Part shown: positions 43,971 to 53,480 of the stretch, in pieces
Layout: the number at the start of each line of letters is the position of its first letter
Position numbering within the stretch: position 1 is the stretch's first letter
NCBI RefSeq assembly: GCF_001874645.1
Contig: NZ_CP017886.1
Location: forward strand, 124,001-188,000
DNA length: 64,000 nucleotides
Source of the DNA: Pseudomonas frederiksbergensis
GTDB lineage: Bacteria > Pseudomonadota > Gammaproteobacteria > Pseudomonadales > Pseudomonadaceae
Direction of reading: 5' to 3'
Translations under genes and position numbers: made by a program
The notes under the pieces: generated by a model
Database searches by the model: none
What the model saw: only the letters and a program-made list of their open reading frames with translations
Told to the model about the DNA's origin: nothing

Positions 43971-46900
43971 ATGACTGCACCCATGCTCCCGTACTTTTTT
44001 CATGAAGCCAATCATGCCGCTGATGCGAAACAGCCCGGCGTTCGTGAAAAAACACTGGGATTTACAATCACTGACCTGAAATGGTTGAAACGGGTGTATT
44101 GGCCCACCCACGCAACCCGTATCGACGATGCTCATCCAATGCAAGTCGACCGGTTGATCCTGACGCCTCCAGGCAAGACGGCAATCTCCTTGGCCGGGGC
44201 CTTTATGATGAGCAAACCTGCGGGTGGGGAAGTGACGCTCTACACGCCCTATCAAGGACTTATCAAATTTGCGGATCAGGAGGACCTCAACAGTAAATTC
44301 AAGGAATGGTTGAGCGACGCCTCTTGCAAGGACGAACTGCTGCGCTATCTCTCCATCGAACAACGTCATGCCCTTCAGGACATCAACGATCCGATCATTT
44401 CAACAGAAGTCGTCGAAGAATCGGTATTTCAGGACCAGGAAAACGTCATTGCGCTGAATCAATCGCGCAATATCAACATGATGTTGGCCGAACTCATCAA
44501 GACGCCGACGCTACAGTCAATGCTCGACGAGACACTGGCTATCGCCCTGTACAAACGCTTCCCGGCACTGGAGCAACGTCATACGCGGATGGACAGCTTT
44601 GTCACTGCGGGCGGTAGCGACATCAATCGGCGCAGGGTGTCTTCCCTGTCGCTCAGTGACGCGGTCCTGCATTTTTACCTGACCAACGCCTGGCCGGAAG
44701 GTGAATTCCGGAGTTTTTTCAATCCAGCACATGGCGTTAGCAGCAATGACGACAATCAGGCCTGGGAAACGACCTTGAAAGAGGTCACACAGAGCTTCAC
44801 GCCGCGCCTGCAAAGTTTGCTCGACACCTTCTGGAACAGTCCGATGAGTACCGCAGACTCACGCGCGGATTTTTTCGCCCAAAGCCTGCGTGATACCTAC
44901 TGCATGGATCTGTTGTTCAAGCTCCAACAGGAGCTGTTAACGACTGAAGAGCACCAGCACTTGATGGCTGTTTGCCGCGCAGGCACTACCGTTCAATTGG
45001 CGACAAGCCCTTCGATTCAGGTCGAAAAAGTACGCGTCACGGCCCTCTACAAGCATTACGTGGAGCTGGCCTCCACCCTGATGATCAGCCCCCTCGACAC
45101 ATCGCAGACAACCGCCTATCTATACAGCCAGTATCGAGGCATTGAGGCCAGTACCGATCTGTCACAGATCCAGGACATCGTGTTGAGGATGACGAAAACC
45201 GGAGGGCATGAAGACAATCTGCTCAACTTCATGGCGTTGGAGGAGCGCGCTACCTTTCTCTCACTGGATCAGAACGAACGAAAGATTGTCGGCGTACCGA
45301 CATCAGGCCCGGTGTTTCAGGACTTGATGACCGAGATCCTTGCCAAGCAGGCGCGAAATCTACAGTTTGCCTTGAGCCGCTACCGTGAAGCGCAAGGCAC
45401 CGTTGCTCTGGATGCCCTGCTGGATAACGCTCTGGATGTACGGACATTGATCGACCCGCGTCTGTTGCGCGCCGACGCCGACGCCGACGGCCGTTGGAGT
45501 ACGCGTGCAGATCAGCGATGGAATCACCAACCCGTCACCGTACGAGCAGAATCGGCGAAACCATTGTTGGCGCAACTCTCCAGTATCGGCACAGCGCTTG
45601 ATCTTGAGTTCGAAAATAACCTCGTTCTGCCACAACAACCAAAGCATTTCAAGGATGTGCAAACCGTCATCGCGCCGTTCCTGAACCTTTTGACACCGAA
45701 ACTGGCTTACGCCCTGTCTGTCGCTTTGCGCAGCGAAGTCAAATTAAGAACGTTAAGCCGTACGTTGTCGGTTGCGGACCAGGCCATTATCACCACCGTG
45801 CTCGACAGCCCGGTACGCTTGCAGCGTGGGGCACTGAACGGCTTTCTGCCTGATGTGTTTTCACTGGCAGTCAAGAGCGGCACGTCCTCACCCTTACTGC
45901 ACCTGGCCAATTGTTTCATGCTCACAGAGCGCGGTGGCCTGGACCCGAATCATTCAGGAAGGGTCATTTTGTGGACCCCGGCCTTTGGGTTTGAAGCATT
46001 CGACTCATTGACACCGTTGAAAGCCGAGCTTCAAAGGCGCCTGCTCGATCCGGATGAACGTATGGCGCTGCTGGAAAACCTTGAGCGTGGAGATCGAGCA
46101 ACTCACCAGGTATTTACCCTGGCGCCCTTGCAACTGGTTCACGAGCACTTTCTCAATCATTTGCAAAAGCCATATGGTCAATTACACAGGAAGTCTATCG
46201 AGCAGGCGCTGGCCTCGAAACTCCCCGAGGCCTCCCTGAAAAAACTACTGGGTTTGATTGCACCACGCCTACCGATCACAGGTCTGAATCGAGGCATGAG
46301 CATTGCCCAGTCCCTGATCACTCAGCAAAAGTTACCCGCATGGCTGGCGAAAGCATCAATCGCCGATCAAGTACTGCATGCCGAACTGCTTCAGCAATAC
46401 CTGAACAATGCCGGTGACGATAAGGATTACCTGTCCGGCGTGACCTCGCTGACGCGTACCGCTCACACTGAACTCAAGAAACACCTCAAGACCGCCTTCA
46501 AACAGCATGACGTTGATCCAGATAACGTCGAGTTGCAGTTCAGCCCGCGCCTGACCAGCACCGGCCCGACCCAGACCCTGACGACATGTGCGCTGAATCA
46601 TTTTGACGACCTGGATGCCCTGCCGATCAAGAAAATCACGTCACTCACCGAGGCCGCACTTCCCCCCGGGTTGAACGCAGACTATGTGAACAAACTGCTC
46701 CGCAATCTCAAACTTGGGGCGCTCCAGCAATCGGTCCTTGAGACGGCATTCGCATCGACCGATGCCAACGCTGCGTCTTACAGAACCCTGTTCGCCAAAC
46801 AGTTACCCTGGCAACTGCTGCATTACGCTCATTCGGAGAAACTCCAGGAGCGCCTCAGCGAGACCGGGTTCAACCTGATTGCGCAGGTCATGAACATGCC

Positions 46901-48824
46901 GGACGCCATCGCCCGCGCGGCGCTCACAGGCGCGAACGCGCTGATTCGCCCGCTTGAGTTGGTTGCCACAGCCGGTGCGCAAGTGGCCGAGGCACTCGGG
47001 GTTTACCTGATCGGACCTGGCCCGGGAAAAGACGGCCCCCATGTACTCCTGGCGCCCTACAGCACCACCCATGGGATCAAGGAATATGAAAGTGAAAGCG
47101 ATCTGTTGGCCGAGCTCAATACCACCGGGGCGTTGCAGGACTGGGTGCTCAAGTGCCTGCCAACGTCCCTCCGTGCGACCTATAAAAACCTCTGGGCCTC
47201 AACGCTCAACACGCCCAGCGAAATCAAACTGGCGTCCAACCCGATCACTGGAAATCTGCTCGGTCAGTTGTTCGACGACAACACGAACGTCCTGAAGCGG
47301 TTGCTCGGCACTCAGTCAGACAGTGATGCCAAGCGTGAATGGCACACTATAAAAGACGTCTTCGGCGAAGGCCTGGAACAGGCACTTACCTTCCTCAGCG
47401 GGAAGCTCGCCTACCCGATCACTGTCTGGCACAGCTACCTCGATATCAAAGCATCTGCTGAAGACCTTCAAGAACACAAATGGGGTAGCGCCCTCAAGGC
47501 GTTCATCAGTGGTATCGCGCAACTGGCGATGTTGCGCCAGTTGATGGAAGCACCGCCGAAGACGACAGTGGCCGAACCCGAACCTTCGCTGGAAGTACCC
47601 ACCGGGAAACGTCAATGGCAGGACATCGACCTAACAGCCCCCGAACGAACCCACCTGCAGCGTCATGAAAGTATCGACGTCAATCTACAGTCACTGACAC
47701 CGGCCTCGGTATCGGGGCTCTACATTCACCCAATTACCAAAAAGTACTACGCACCGGTAGAGGGAAAGGTCTATCGCGTCGAAAAGCGTGGCACTCCCTG
47801 GCGCATTGTCAGTGATCGCGGCGAGGGTCCCCAGTTGCTGCAGAACACCTCAAAACAGTGGACTCTCGACCTATCGGCAACCACCCCGCGCTACGGAATG
47901 CTCAACCGGCTAAAGACGCGTATCAGCCGTCAGGCGGGTATGAATGTAGAAGCCACTGGCATGCGCGCGATTCGTCAGCTCTATCCGGTCAGGGCCCGAT
48001 TGATTGATGAAGCCCTGGACCTCGCGACCACCTACGTCTGGAACAGTTATCAGAACCTGAGGTTGATCAATACAAGCTCGGCACCGACGACACGCGTGCA
48101 TCGACTGATCAAGGACTTCCTCGGTGTGCCGGCGGTACTGCCCGAACATGTGGTGAAGATTGAGAAAGTCATCGGCGAGATCTTTGGCGCGTTACTGGAC
48201 CCGGACCTGAGAAAAGTGGACTCCAAACGTTTTGTTGTGGGCACGAGTCGTGAGGACCCCGAGAGTGTGTTTGCTTTTACCATCCCGGATGACGTGGGGA
48301 AAAAACTCCATCTGCTGGAAAAATTCTTTCTCCCCAGGCTCGAACATTACCGCAACTACATGACGGAGCCATCCTTTGCCATCAGCGTCCATGCCCGCGC
48401 AACAACGCTGATCCATGAGCTATCGCATCTCGTCAGCAAGACCGAGGATATTACCTACCTGGACACCAGCAAGCCCTTTGCCGATCTGCTGGGAACGTTC
48501 AATCCAGGTGCCCGGAAACTCAAGGACAGGTTGACGACACTCCAGCAGAAAGCGCTATCAAGCCGGACGCCCCTGACTCAGCTCTTCAAGAGCTTTAATC
48601 CCGCCAGCGACGAGTGGGAAGACTTGGGTAGCACTGTCTACGAAAACACGGTCGACGCGCTGAAGCATGTCCTGACGCTGACCGGACAACAAACTCTACA
48701 GGCAGCCCGCGCAACCTTCATGAGCGATTCAAACGTGAGGCTGGCCGTGCAACTGGGCAATGCCGACTCCGTTGCCTGGCTTATCAGCCACTTGGGGCGC
48801 CAACTGGATATCAGCACGCCTTGA
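43971..48824 (+). CDS. very large toxin-like protein: dermonecrotic-toxin/DUF6543-type N-terminus, zinc-metalloprotease-like C-terminus
   Basis: 1,617 residues, far larger than any neighbour, with no signal peptide. The N-terminal two thirds are alpha-helical (for example SLAGAFMMSKPAGGEVTLYTPYQGLIKFADQED), like the DUF6543 or 'dermonecrotic toxin domain' proteins of Pseudomonas. A hydrophobic stretch lies near residues 990-1015 (VMNMPDAIARAALTGANALI). Near the C-terminus HELSHLVSKTEDITYLD has the HExxH zinc site (His1482, Glu1483, His1486) followed by T-E-D-I-T-Y, matching the HExxH...TxDxxY pattern of aspzincin (M35) proteases. ATG 43971 has CGAGGAA upstream; the longer frame from 43818 looks noncoding. 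The base composition looks lower in GC than in its neighbours. No immunity gene is visible. Confidence 0.75.
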   Translation: MTAPMLPYFFHEANHAADAKQPGVREKTLGFTITDLKWLKRVYWPTHATRIDDAHPMQVDRLILTPPGKTAISLAGAFMMSKPAGGEVTLYTPYQGLIKFADQEDLNSKFKEWLSDASCKDELLRYLSIEQRHALQDINDPIISTEVVEESVFQDQENVIALNQSRNINMMLAELIKTPTLQSMLDETLAIALYKRFPALEQRHTRMDSFVTAGGSDINRRRVSSLSLSDAVLHFYLTNAWPEGEFRSFFNPAHGVSSNDDNQAWETTLKEVTQSFTPRLQSLLDTFWNSPMSTADSRADFFAQSLRDTYCMDLLFKLQQELLTTEEHQHLMAVCRAGTTVQLATSPSIQVEKVRVTALYKHYVELASTLMISPLDTSQTTAYLYSQYRGIEASTDLSQIQDIVLRMTKTGGHEDNLLNFMALEERATFLSLDQNERKIVGVPTSGPVFQDLMTEILAKQARNLQFALSRYREAQGTVALDALLDNALDVRTLIDPRLLRADADADGRWSTRADQRWNHQPVTVRAESAKPLLAQLSSIGTALDLEFENNLVLPQQPKHFKDVQTVIAPFLNLLTPKLAYALSVALRSEVKLRTLSRTLSVADQAIITTVLDSPVRLQRGALNGFLPDVFSLAVKSGTSSPLLHLANCFMLTERGGLDPNHSGRVILWTPAFGFEAFDSLTPLKAELQRRLLDPDERMALLENLERGDRATHQVFTLAPLQLVHEHFLNHLQKPYGQLHRKSIEQALASKLPEASLKKLLGLIAPRLPITGLNRGMSIAQSLITQQKLPAWLAKASIADQVLHAELLQQYLNNAGDDKDYLSGVTSLTRTAHTELKKHLKTAFKQHDVDPDNVELQFSPRLTSTGPTQTLTTCALNHFDDLDALPIKKITSLTEAALPPGLNADYVNKLLRNLKLGALQQSVLETAFASTDANAASYRTLFAKQLPWQLLHYAHSEKLQERLSETGFNLIAQVMNMPDAIARAALTGANALIRPLELVATAGAQVAEALGVYLIGPGPGKDGPHVLLAPYSTTHGIKEYESESDLLAELNTTGALQDWVLKCLPTSLRATYKNLWASTLNTPSEIKLASNPITGNLLGQLFDDNTNVLKRLLGTQSDSDAKREWHTIKDVFGEGLEQALTFLSGKLAYPITVWHSYLDIKASAEDLQEHKWGSALKAFISGIAQLAMLRQLMEAPPKTTVAEPEPSLEVPTGKRQWQDIDLTAPERTHLQRHESIDVNLQSLTPASVSGLYIHPITKKYYAPVEGKVYRVEKRGTPWRIVSDRGEGPQLLQNTSKQWTLDLSATTPRYGMLNRLKTRISRQAGMNVEATGMRAIRQLYPVRARLIDEALDLATTYVWNSYQNLRLINTSSAPTTRVHRLIKDFLGVPAVLPEHVVKIEKVIGEIFGALLDPDLRKVDSKRFVVGTSREDPESVFAFTIPDDVGKKLHLLEKFFLPRLEHYRNYMTEPSFAISVHARATTLIHELSHLVSKTEDITYLDTSKPFADLLGTFNPGARKLKDRLTTLQQKALSSRTPLTQLFKSFNPASDEWEDLGSTVYENTVDALKHVLTLTGQQTLQAARATFMSDSNVRLAVQLGNADSVAWLISHLGRQLDISTP

Positions 48825-48828
48825 CGCT

Positions 48829-48870
48829 GAAGGCCGCAACCCTGAGGGGCGCGGCCTTCATTCAGGCTTT
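48829..48870 (+). terminator. terminator of the giant toxin-like gene
   Basis: Stem GAAGGCCGC / GCGGCCTTC with a 13-base loop, then ATTCAGGCTTT. The T-run is poor, so termination may be partial. Confidence 0.55.
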
Positions 48871-49120
48871 CGGCAAACTAAACGACTCTGCCCTCGACCA
48901 ACAGCCGTTGGGTCAGCCTGACGTGCCAAGTAACGAATCAACATGACAAAAATTTAATGGCGTAAACCCCGGTAAAAACAGCCCATCTCACCTTGCGCTG
49001 ACGTGGTTCCGACAAATTTTCTACATACGAACCCTCATGATTTGCGCAGCTCATTCGTCATTAATCAATGAGAGCGCCCATCACTTTTTTCCTGGTCAGG
49101 CTCTGAAAAGGAGTTTTTGC

Positions 49121-49498
49121 ATGTACAACTCGCAATTGCCAACGGATGGCAACTCTGCGCCAAACGGTTCGCTGAACCTGGACGCTGGCGCGTTCACCAA
49201 AAACGCTGAACGCCACAACAACGAGCGCATCAGGCAGTTGCTCAAAAGCTTCGGCCTGCGAACCAGCCTGATTCGCCTGAAAGTGATCGACGCGCTACTG
49301 ACCGCTGCCGAGAGCGATCGCCCGCAAGGGGTGCGCGGCGTGCATAGCCACTTGCTGGACCTGGATATACCCCTGTCTTTTCTCAGCGTTCGCGAAGTGC
49401 TGAAGCGACTGTGCAGCGAAGGCGTGGTTGTCTTGAACGATGACAAGAGCTACAGCCTGCACCCGCAAGCCGCAGCCGTGCTCTACGGCAGTCAATGA
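49121..49498 (+). CDS. Fur-like winged-helix protein
   Basis: 125 residues. After a Ser/Asn-rich leader, RIRQLLKSFGLRTSLIRLKVIDALLTAAE and PLSFLSVREVLKRLCSEGVVVLNDDKSYSL form the winged helix of the Fur DNA-binding domain. The C-terminal dimerisation and metal-binding domain of true Fur proteins (His/Cys-rich) is absent. Such proteins are often annotated 'Fe2+/Zn2+ uptake regulation protein'. AAGGAG stands upstream of ATG 49121. The role is unknown. Confidence 0.6.
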   Translation: MYNSQLPTDGNSAPNGSLNLDAGAFTKNAERHNNERIRQLLKSFGLRTSLIRLKVIDALLTAAESDRPQGVRGVHSHLLDLDIPLSFLSVREVLKRLCSEGVVVLNDDKSYSLHPQAAAVLYGSQ

Positions 49499-49515
49499 CG
49501 CGTTACCGCGTCGCC

Positions 49516-49727
49516 TAGGCTCTGTACGAAAACTGCCTGCGCGTCGACCAGGCTGCGTTAAAAACAGGCTCGGACGAACGGAGTGAGAACGTCCGAAGGA
49601 CGGCCCGAAGGGGTCGCGCAGCGGATAATGCTCATTTAGGGACCTAAAGTCGCGTGCGACCCCAGCCGTTCCTCGCCTGTTTTTGCCTTGCCTGATCGCC
49701 GCTCGGCGAGTTTTCGTACAGAGCCTA
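49516..49727. mobile_element. MITE-like element with 19-bp terminal inverted repeats
   Basis: TAGGCTCTGTACGAAAACT at 49516-49534 and its exact reverse complement at 49709-49727 bound a 212-bp unit. The outermost TA could be a target duplication, as in IS630- or some IS5-type elements. The inside has no open frame and is itself partly palindromic (GAACGTCCGAAGGACG). It cannot encode a transposase, so it would be moved in trans. Confidence 0.65.
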
Positions 49728-49913
49728 AGGTTTGACCTTGCGCCGCATCACCCCATTGATCACTACAACGACCACCGCCACGCCAATAGCGATGTACTGG
49801 AACAACTTTTCGCTGATCATTCCGGTGCTCTGCATGTACGACAGACCAAGCATGATCCCCAGCACGACAAGGGAGATCAGAATCGAATATTTCAAACGTT
49901 GCGACTGGGTCAT
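49725..49913 (-). CDS. small two-helix membrane protein, 62 aa
   Basis: 62 residues: YSILISLVVLGIMLGLSYMQ and LFQYIAIGVAVVVVVINGVM are two transmembrane helices. The C-terminus RRKVKP ends on a TAG made of the bases at the MITE edge (49725-49727), so the insertion may have replaced the original end. No family is recognised. The gene sits alone, with ATG 49913. Confidence 0.55.
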   Translation of the reverse strand: MTQSQRLKYSILISLVVLGIMLGLSYMQSTGMISEKLFQYIAIGVAVVVVVINGVMRRKVKP

Positions 49914-50070
49914 TACGGGTTCCTGAACCTGAACATATGTATCCGGTTTGTATCGTGGCGCATGCCAAGCTCATACGCTTCTTCGGGGATGAGCGGCTGC
50001 AAGCGGGGTCTCATGTTACAGCCCATGAAGCATTTTGGCTTCATGCGGTTCAAACGATGAGGATTGAGAA

Positions 50071-50202
50071 ATGTTCCGTCGAATCACACTGCTGATTCCC
50101 CTGCTGATTATCCTGACCATGAGCGGTTGCGTATGTTTCCCATGCGGAGGTGGCTGGCATGGCGACCACCGCTACTACCATGATGGCTACTACCGCCGTT
50201 GA
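50071..50202 (+). CDS. small lipoprotein, 43 aa
   Basis: MFRRITLLIPLLIILTMSGC carries a lipobox (TMSGC, Cys20); the mature tail is short, Gly/His/Tyr-rich (CGGGWHGDHRYYHDGYYRR). GAGG lies ahead of the start. Such tiny envelope lipoproteins are often stress-induced; nothing more can be said. It is too short for routine gene callers. Confidence 0.55.
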   Translation: MFRRITLLIPLLIILTMSGCVCFPCGGGWHGDHRYYHDGYYRR

Positions 50203-50243
50203 CTTGTTTTAAGCGGCGCGCTCACCTCATTAAGTGCTCCCCT

Positions 50244-50272
50244 GTTCTCAATAGTTGACAACTATTGAGAAC
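50244..50272. promoter_or_regulatory. perfect 29-bp palindrome, candidate operator
   Basis: GTTCTCAATAGTTG-A-CAACTATTGAGAAC, 14-bp arms. There is no T-run, so it is not a terminator. It lies immediately before the aldo/keto reductase remnant, as an operator for a redox- or quinone-responsive repressor would. Confidence 0.5.
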
Positions 50273-50365
50273 ACCACGACATTGCATCGCGCGTTGGAAT
50301 TGGGCATCAATTTGCTCGATACCGCCGATATTGATGGTCCGCACACTAGCGAAGAGCTGCTATGT
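50273..50365 (+). pseudogene. aldo/keto reductase fragment
   Basis: Translation gives TTLHRALELGINLLDTADID then GPHTSEELL, matching the highly conserved start region of aldo/keto reductases (typically ETLHRALDLGVTFLDTADVYGP). Neither the N-terminus nor the rest of the about 330-residue enzyme is present, and the next gene begins on the other strand. This is a remnant. Confidence 0.7.
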
Positions 50366-50390
50366 GTGACGGACCTGTTGCGCTTGAGGA

Positions 50391-50927
50391 TCAGGCTTTG
50401 CCGTTGACACCTTTGGTGTTCGGAACAGCTGTGCCGTTGCCCATGCCATAGGTTTTCAGGTTCTGCAGTACATAAATCGCCTTCTTGTACTCGGGGATCA
50501 GGTGATTGGCGTACTTGTTACCTTTGAGGTTATTGCTCTGAATGTTGTCCAGTTGCGTGGCGAAGTACTCCAGCGCATTGAATTTTTCATCCGGGTTTTT
50601 CTGCACCCCAAAGCGATCGAACTTGTCGCCGGCGTTGAGCAGCGTCAGAGCCGTCACATCGCTGATCAAACCCCGATCCCGCAAAAAGGCGCTGACGTTT
50701 CCGAGCTGTTTGACCGTGACCGTCTCGGGGTCGAATCCCTTGAAGTTCTTGTAGAGCTTCTGCTCGTTCATTTTTGCAGTGTTCAGTGCTAATGGGTCGT
50801 TACCCACCAATGCGAGCATCTGCTTGACCTTGACGCTCTGCGACACGGGTTTACTGCCCCCCGTTCCGCCCTCGCGAACCAGTAAACCGGCCTTGCTGGT
50901 CCAGCCTCCGACATAACCGATCGTCAT
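50391..50927 (-). CDS. conserved hypothetical protein, 178 aa
   Basis: 178 residues with no recognised domain. A Gly-rich start (MTIGYVGGWTSKAGLLVREGGTGGSK) is followed by a helical part (NEQKLYKNFKGFDPETVTVKQLG, ALTLLNAGDKFDRFGV). No signal peptide or membrane segment. The architecture with a flexible N-terminus is compatible with a type III or type VI effector or a small secreted protein, but nothing proves it. AGGGG precedes the ATG. Confidence 0.55.
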   Translation of the reverse strand: MTIGYVGGWTSKAGLLVREGGTGGSKPVSQSVKVKQMLALVGNDPLALNTAKMNEQKLYKNFKGFDPETVTVKQLGNVSAFLRDRGLISDVTALTLLNAGDKFDRFGVQKNPDEKFNALEYFATQLDNIQSNNLKGNKYANHLIPEYKKAIYVLQNLKTYGMGNGTAVPNTKGVNGKA

Positions 50928-51331
50928 GACAATGCCCCTGTGCGCAGACGTCCTTGTAAGGCGACCATAAAAAGTCCTTATTCAACCGATGGAATTGCGC
51001 GCAAGTATCAATGTGCCAGTGCCCCTCCACCTACAAATATTTCAGCCTTTTACAATTCTTGTACAATTCGGATACAAACCACCAAACCCTTGAATCCATT
51101 GGCTTGAAACCATTGTTTAACCATCAGACCATCATTGAATTCGCTTGAAACCGCGGAAAAAACACGTTGCCAGTCCGGGATGAAAGCGAACATGGCTCAC
51201 GCCCGTGACTGACCGGTCGTCCATAAAAAGCCTGTTTTGGGACCATAGTACTAAAGGCCGTCTACCGCAGGCCGATAGCTGCTAAACGCCGCACCAATTC
51301 AACAAGAGCGCTTAGCACAAGGACAGGTTCA
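50928..51331. other. intergenic region upstream of dCache chemoreceptor
   Basis: 404 bp between divergent genes. It is AT-rich in the middle (51040-51120). I see no clear repeats, open frame or sigma-54 site; promoters for both flanking genes are presumed here. Confidence 0.4.
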
Positions 51332-53326
51332 ATGCCCGCACTCCGTACCATTCAAGCCCGTTACACGCTGTTTCTGGTGCTGTTTATCCTGCTGTTATTC
51401 GCCTTGACAGTGGTGGGTATCAGCCAGTTGGTCGCGCCGAAACTCCGGCACACGGAAGAACAGGTGGCCCTGAACCGCATCGCCGAAGTGGCCGAACAGA
51501 TCCAGGGCGAACTGAACAAGGTTCAAGCGCAGCAACGCAGCATCACCCAGACCATCCCCCTGCTCGACAGCGCGACCATCGACACCGTGTTGCCTGGTCT
51601 GGTGGACCAGTACGGTGAACTGAAAGTGTTTGGTGGCGGGATCTGGCCATTGCCTGGCCAGCGCGAAGCCGGACGCAACAAATTCAGTACCTTCTGGCAC
51701 CGGGATGCGTCGGGCAAGCTGGCCGTCAACACCTTCTGGAACAGTGACGCGGCGCCCAACTATTACGACCAGTCCTGGTACAAGGGCGGAATGCAGACAC
51801 CCCGCGGCCAATGCGCCTGGGCCGCGGCCTATAAGGACGACGCCAGCGCCGAACCGCGCACCAACTGCGCCATGGCGATAGCGCGCAACGGCGTGCCGTA
51901 CGGGGTCGCGACCATTGACGTCACCCTGGGTTTTTTCAATGAACTGGTGGCGCGCAAGGAAAAAGACCTGGGCGCCGAAATGCTGATTGTCGAGGCCGAC
52001 GGCAAGATCATCAGCAACAGCTCGCGCATCAGTGGCCCGATTGTCTTGAAAAACATCAGTGAGCTGGCGGGCAACTCGCCGTTTGCCGCGCAGATCAAAA
52101 CCGCGCTTGAGCGCCGTAACACCTCGCTGCAACGCGTCGAGTTCGACAATCAAGGCGTGGCGAACACCTTCTTCATGCGACCGATCGAGGGCACCCCGTG
52201 GTTCCTCGCCACCGCCCTGCCGACCACGCTGATCACCGCTCAGCGTGACGATGTACTGAGCACCTTGAGTCTGCTGCAGATCCCGATGGTCCTGCTGCTG
52301 GTGCTGCTGCAAATGTATGCGATCCGCCAACTGATCCAGCGTATGAAAGCCTTGAAAGCCAACATTGATGCACTGTCCGGCGGCGACGCCGACCTGACCC
52401 GACGCATCACCATTCGCGCCGAGGATGAACTGGGCGCGATCGGCCATTCGGTCAACACCTTCATCGCCTACCTGCAAAACATGATCGGCGAAGTCACTCA
52501 GGCCACAGGCGCCATGGCCTCAAGCCTGGACAAACTGCAACAGACCTCGGCACACACCAACCAGATCCTGCAGCGTCACGCCTCCGAGACCGACCAGACC
52601 GTCACCGCCATCACCGAGATGAGTTCTACCGCCGATAGCGTCGCCGAGAATGCTGCCGAAACCGCCGCGTTTACCCAACGTGCCAACGAACACGCGGACC
52701 GCTCGCGGGTGGTGGTGGGCGAAGCCTCAACCAGCGTGATCGCGTTGATCGACGAAGTGGCCAGCGCCACCCACAAAGTCGAAAGCATGCAGCAGGACGC
52801 CCAGCGCATCACCGAAATCCTCGGGGTGATCGGTGCCATTGCCGGACAAACCAACCTGCTGGCACTCAACGCCGCGATCGAAGCCGCGCGGGCCGGCGAA
52901 CAAGGTCGAGGCTTTGCAGTGGTCGCCGATGAAGTACGCGCCCTCGCCGCCCGTACCCAGGCCAGCACCTCGGAGATCAACGAGATGCTCACCCGCCTGA
53001 CCCAAGGTGTCAGCTCTTCGGTGGCGGCGATGGAAAACACCCAGGCCAGCTGTCAGTCCGCCGCCGATGCGACAGCGCGAGTCAACGCCGGGCTCGATGA
53101 AATGGCCGGCTCGGTCAGCCACATCAACAGCCTCAGCACCCAGATCGCCACCGCCGCCGAGCAACAAAGCGCGGTGACCGAGGAAATCAACCGCAGCATG
53201 GTGCAGATCCGCCATATGGTCGAAGAGCTGGTGCAAAGCGGTCACGCTACCGAGCTCAATACTCGCCAGCTGCTGGACGCCAATACTCGGGTCAGTTCGA
53301 TCATGGGGCGCTTCAAGGTCAAGTGA
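51332..53326 (+). CDS. methyl-accepting chemotaxis protein with dCache sensor
   Basis: 664 residues: TM1 (about 12-32), a large periplasmic double-Cache domain (about 38-310) with [37 protein letters not shown]2 (about 315-338), HAMP ([23 protein letters not shown]) and a signalling domain with the tip [20 protein letters not shown]. The ligand is unknown; dCache receptors of Pseudomonas often bind amino acids, polyamines or purines. A short intergenic region follows. Monocistronic. Confidence 0.9.
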   Translation: MPALRTIQARYTLFLVLFILLLFALTVVGISQLVAPKLRHTEEQVALNRIAEVAEQIQGELNKVQAQQRSITQTIPLLDSATIDTVLPGLVDQYGELKVFGGGIWPLPGQREAGRNKFSTFWHRDASGKLAVNTFWNSDAAPNYYDQSWYKGGMQTPRGQCAWAAAYKDDASAEPRTNCAMAIARNGVPYGVATIDVTLGFFNELVARKEKDLGAEMLIVEADGKIISNSSRISGPIVLKNISELAGNSPFAAQIKTALERRNTSLQRVEFDNQGVANTFFMRPIEGTPWFLATALPTTLITAQRDDVLSTLSLLQIPMVLLLVLLQMYAIRQLIQRMKALKANIDALSGGDADLTRRITIRAEDELGAIGHSVNTFIAYLQNMIGEVTQATGAMASSLDKLQQTSAHTNQILQRHASETDQTVTAITEMSSTADSVAENAAETAAFTQRANEHADRSRVVVGEASTSVIALIDEVASATHKVESMQQDAQRITEILGVIGAIAGQTNLLALNAAIEAARAGEQGRGFAVVADEVRALAARTQASTSEINEMLTRLTQGVSSSVAAMENTQASCQSAADATARVNAGLDEMAGSVSHINSLSTQIATAAEQQSAVTEEINRSMVQIRHMVEELVQSGHATELNTRQLLDANTRVSSIMGRFKVK

Positions 53327-53480
53327 GCCAGGCAATGACGCCCGCGCGTTTCGCGTGGGCATAACTGTCAAGATCTGCCTTCAAGGGATGTCTATGTATA
53401 ACGTTGAAACATAAGTGCCCTGCTTCATCGGGGAAAATGGTCAAAATGCGCTGCGTGAAATGATCAGCGAGAGATAACCG

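Noticed and set aside
49516..49727. Interpretation of the 212-bp element as a terminator or small RNA gene
   Set aside because: The exact 19-bp outer repeats with TA edges are too far apart for a hairpin terminator and match a transposable unit better.
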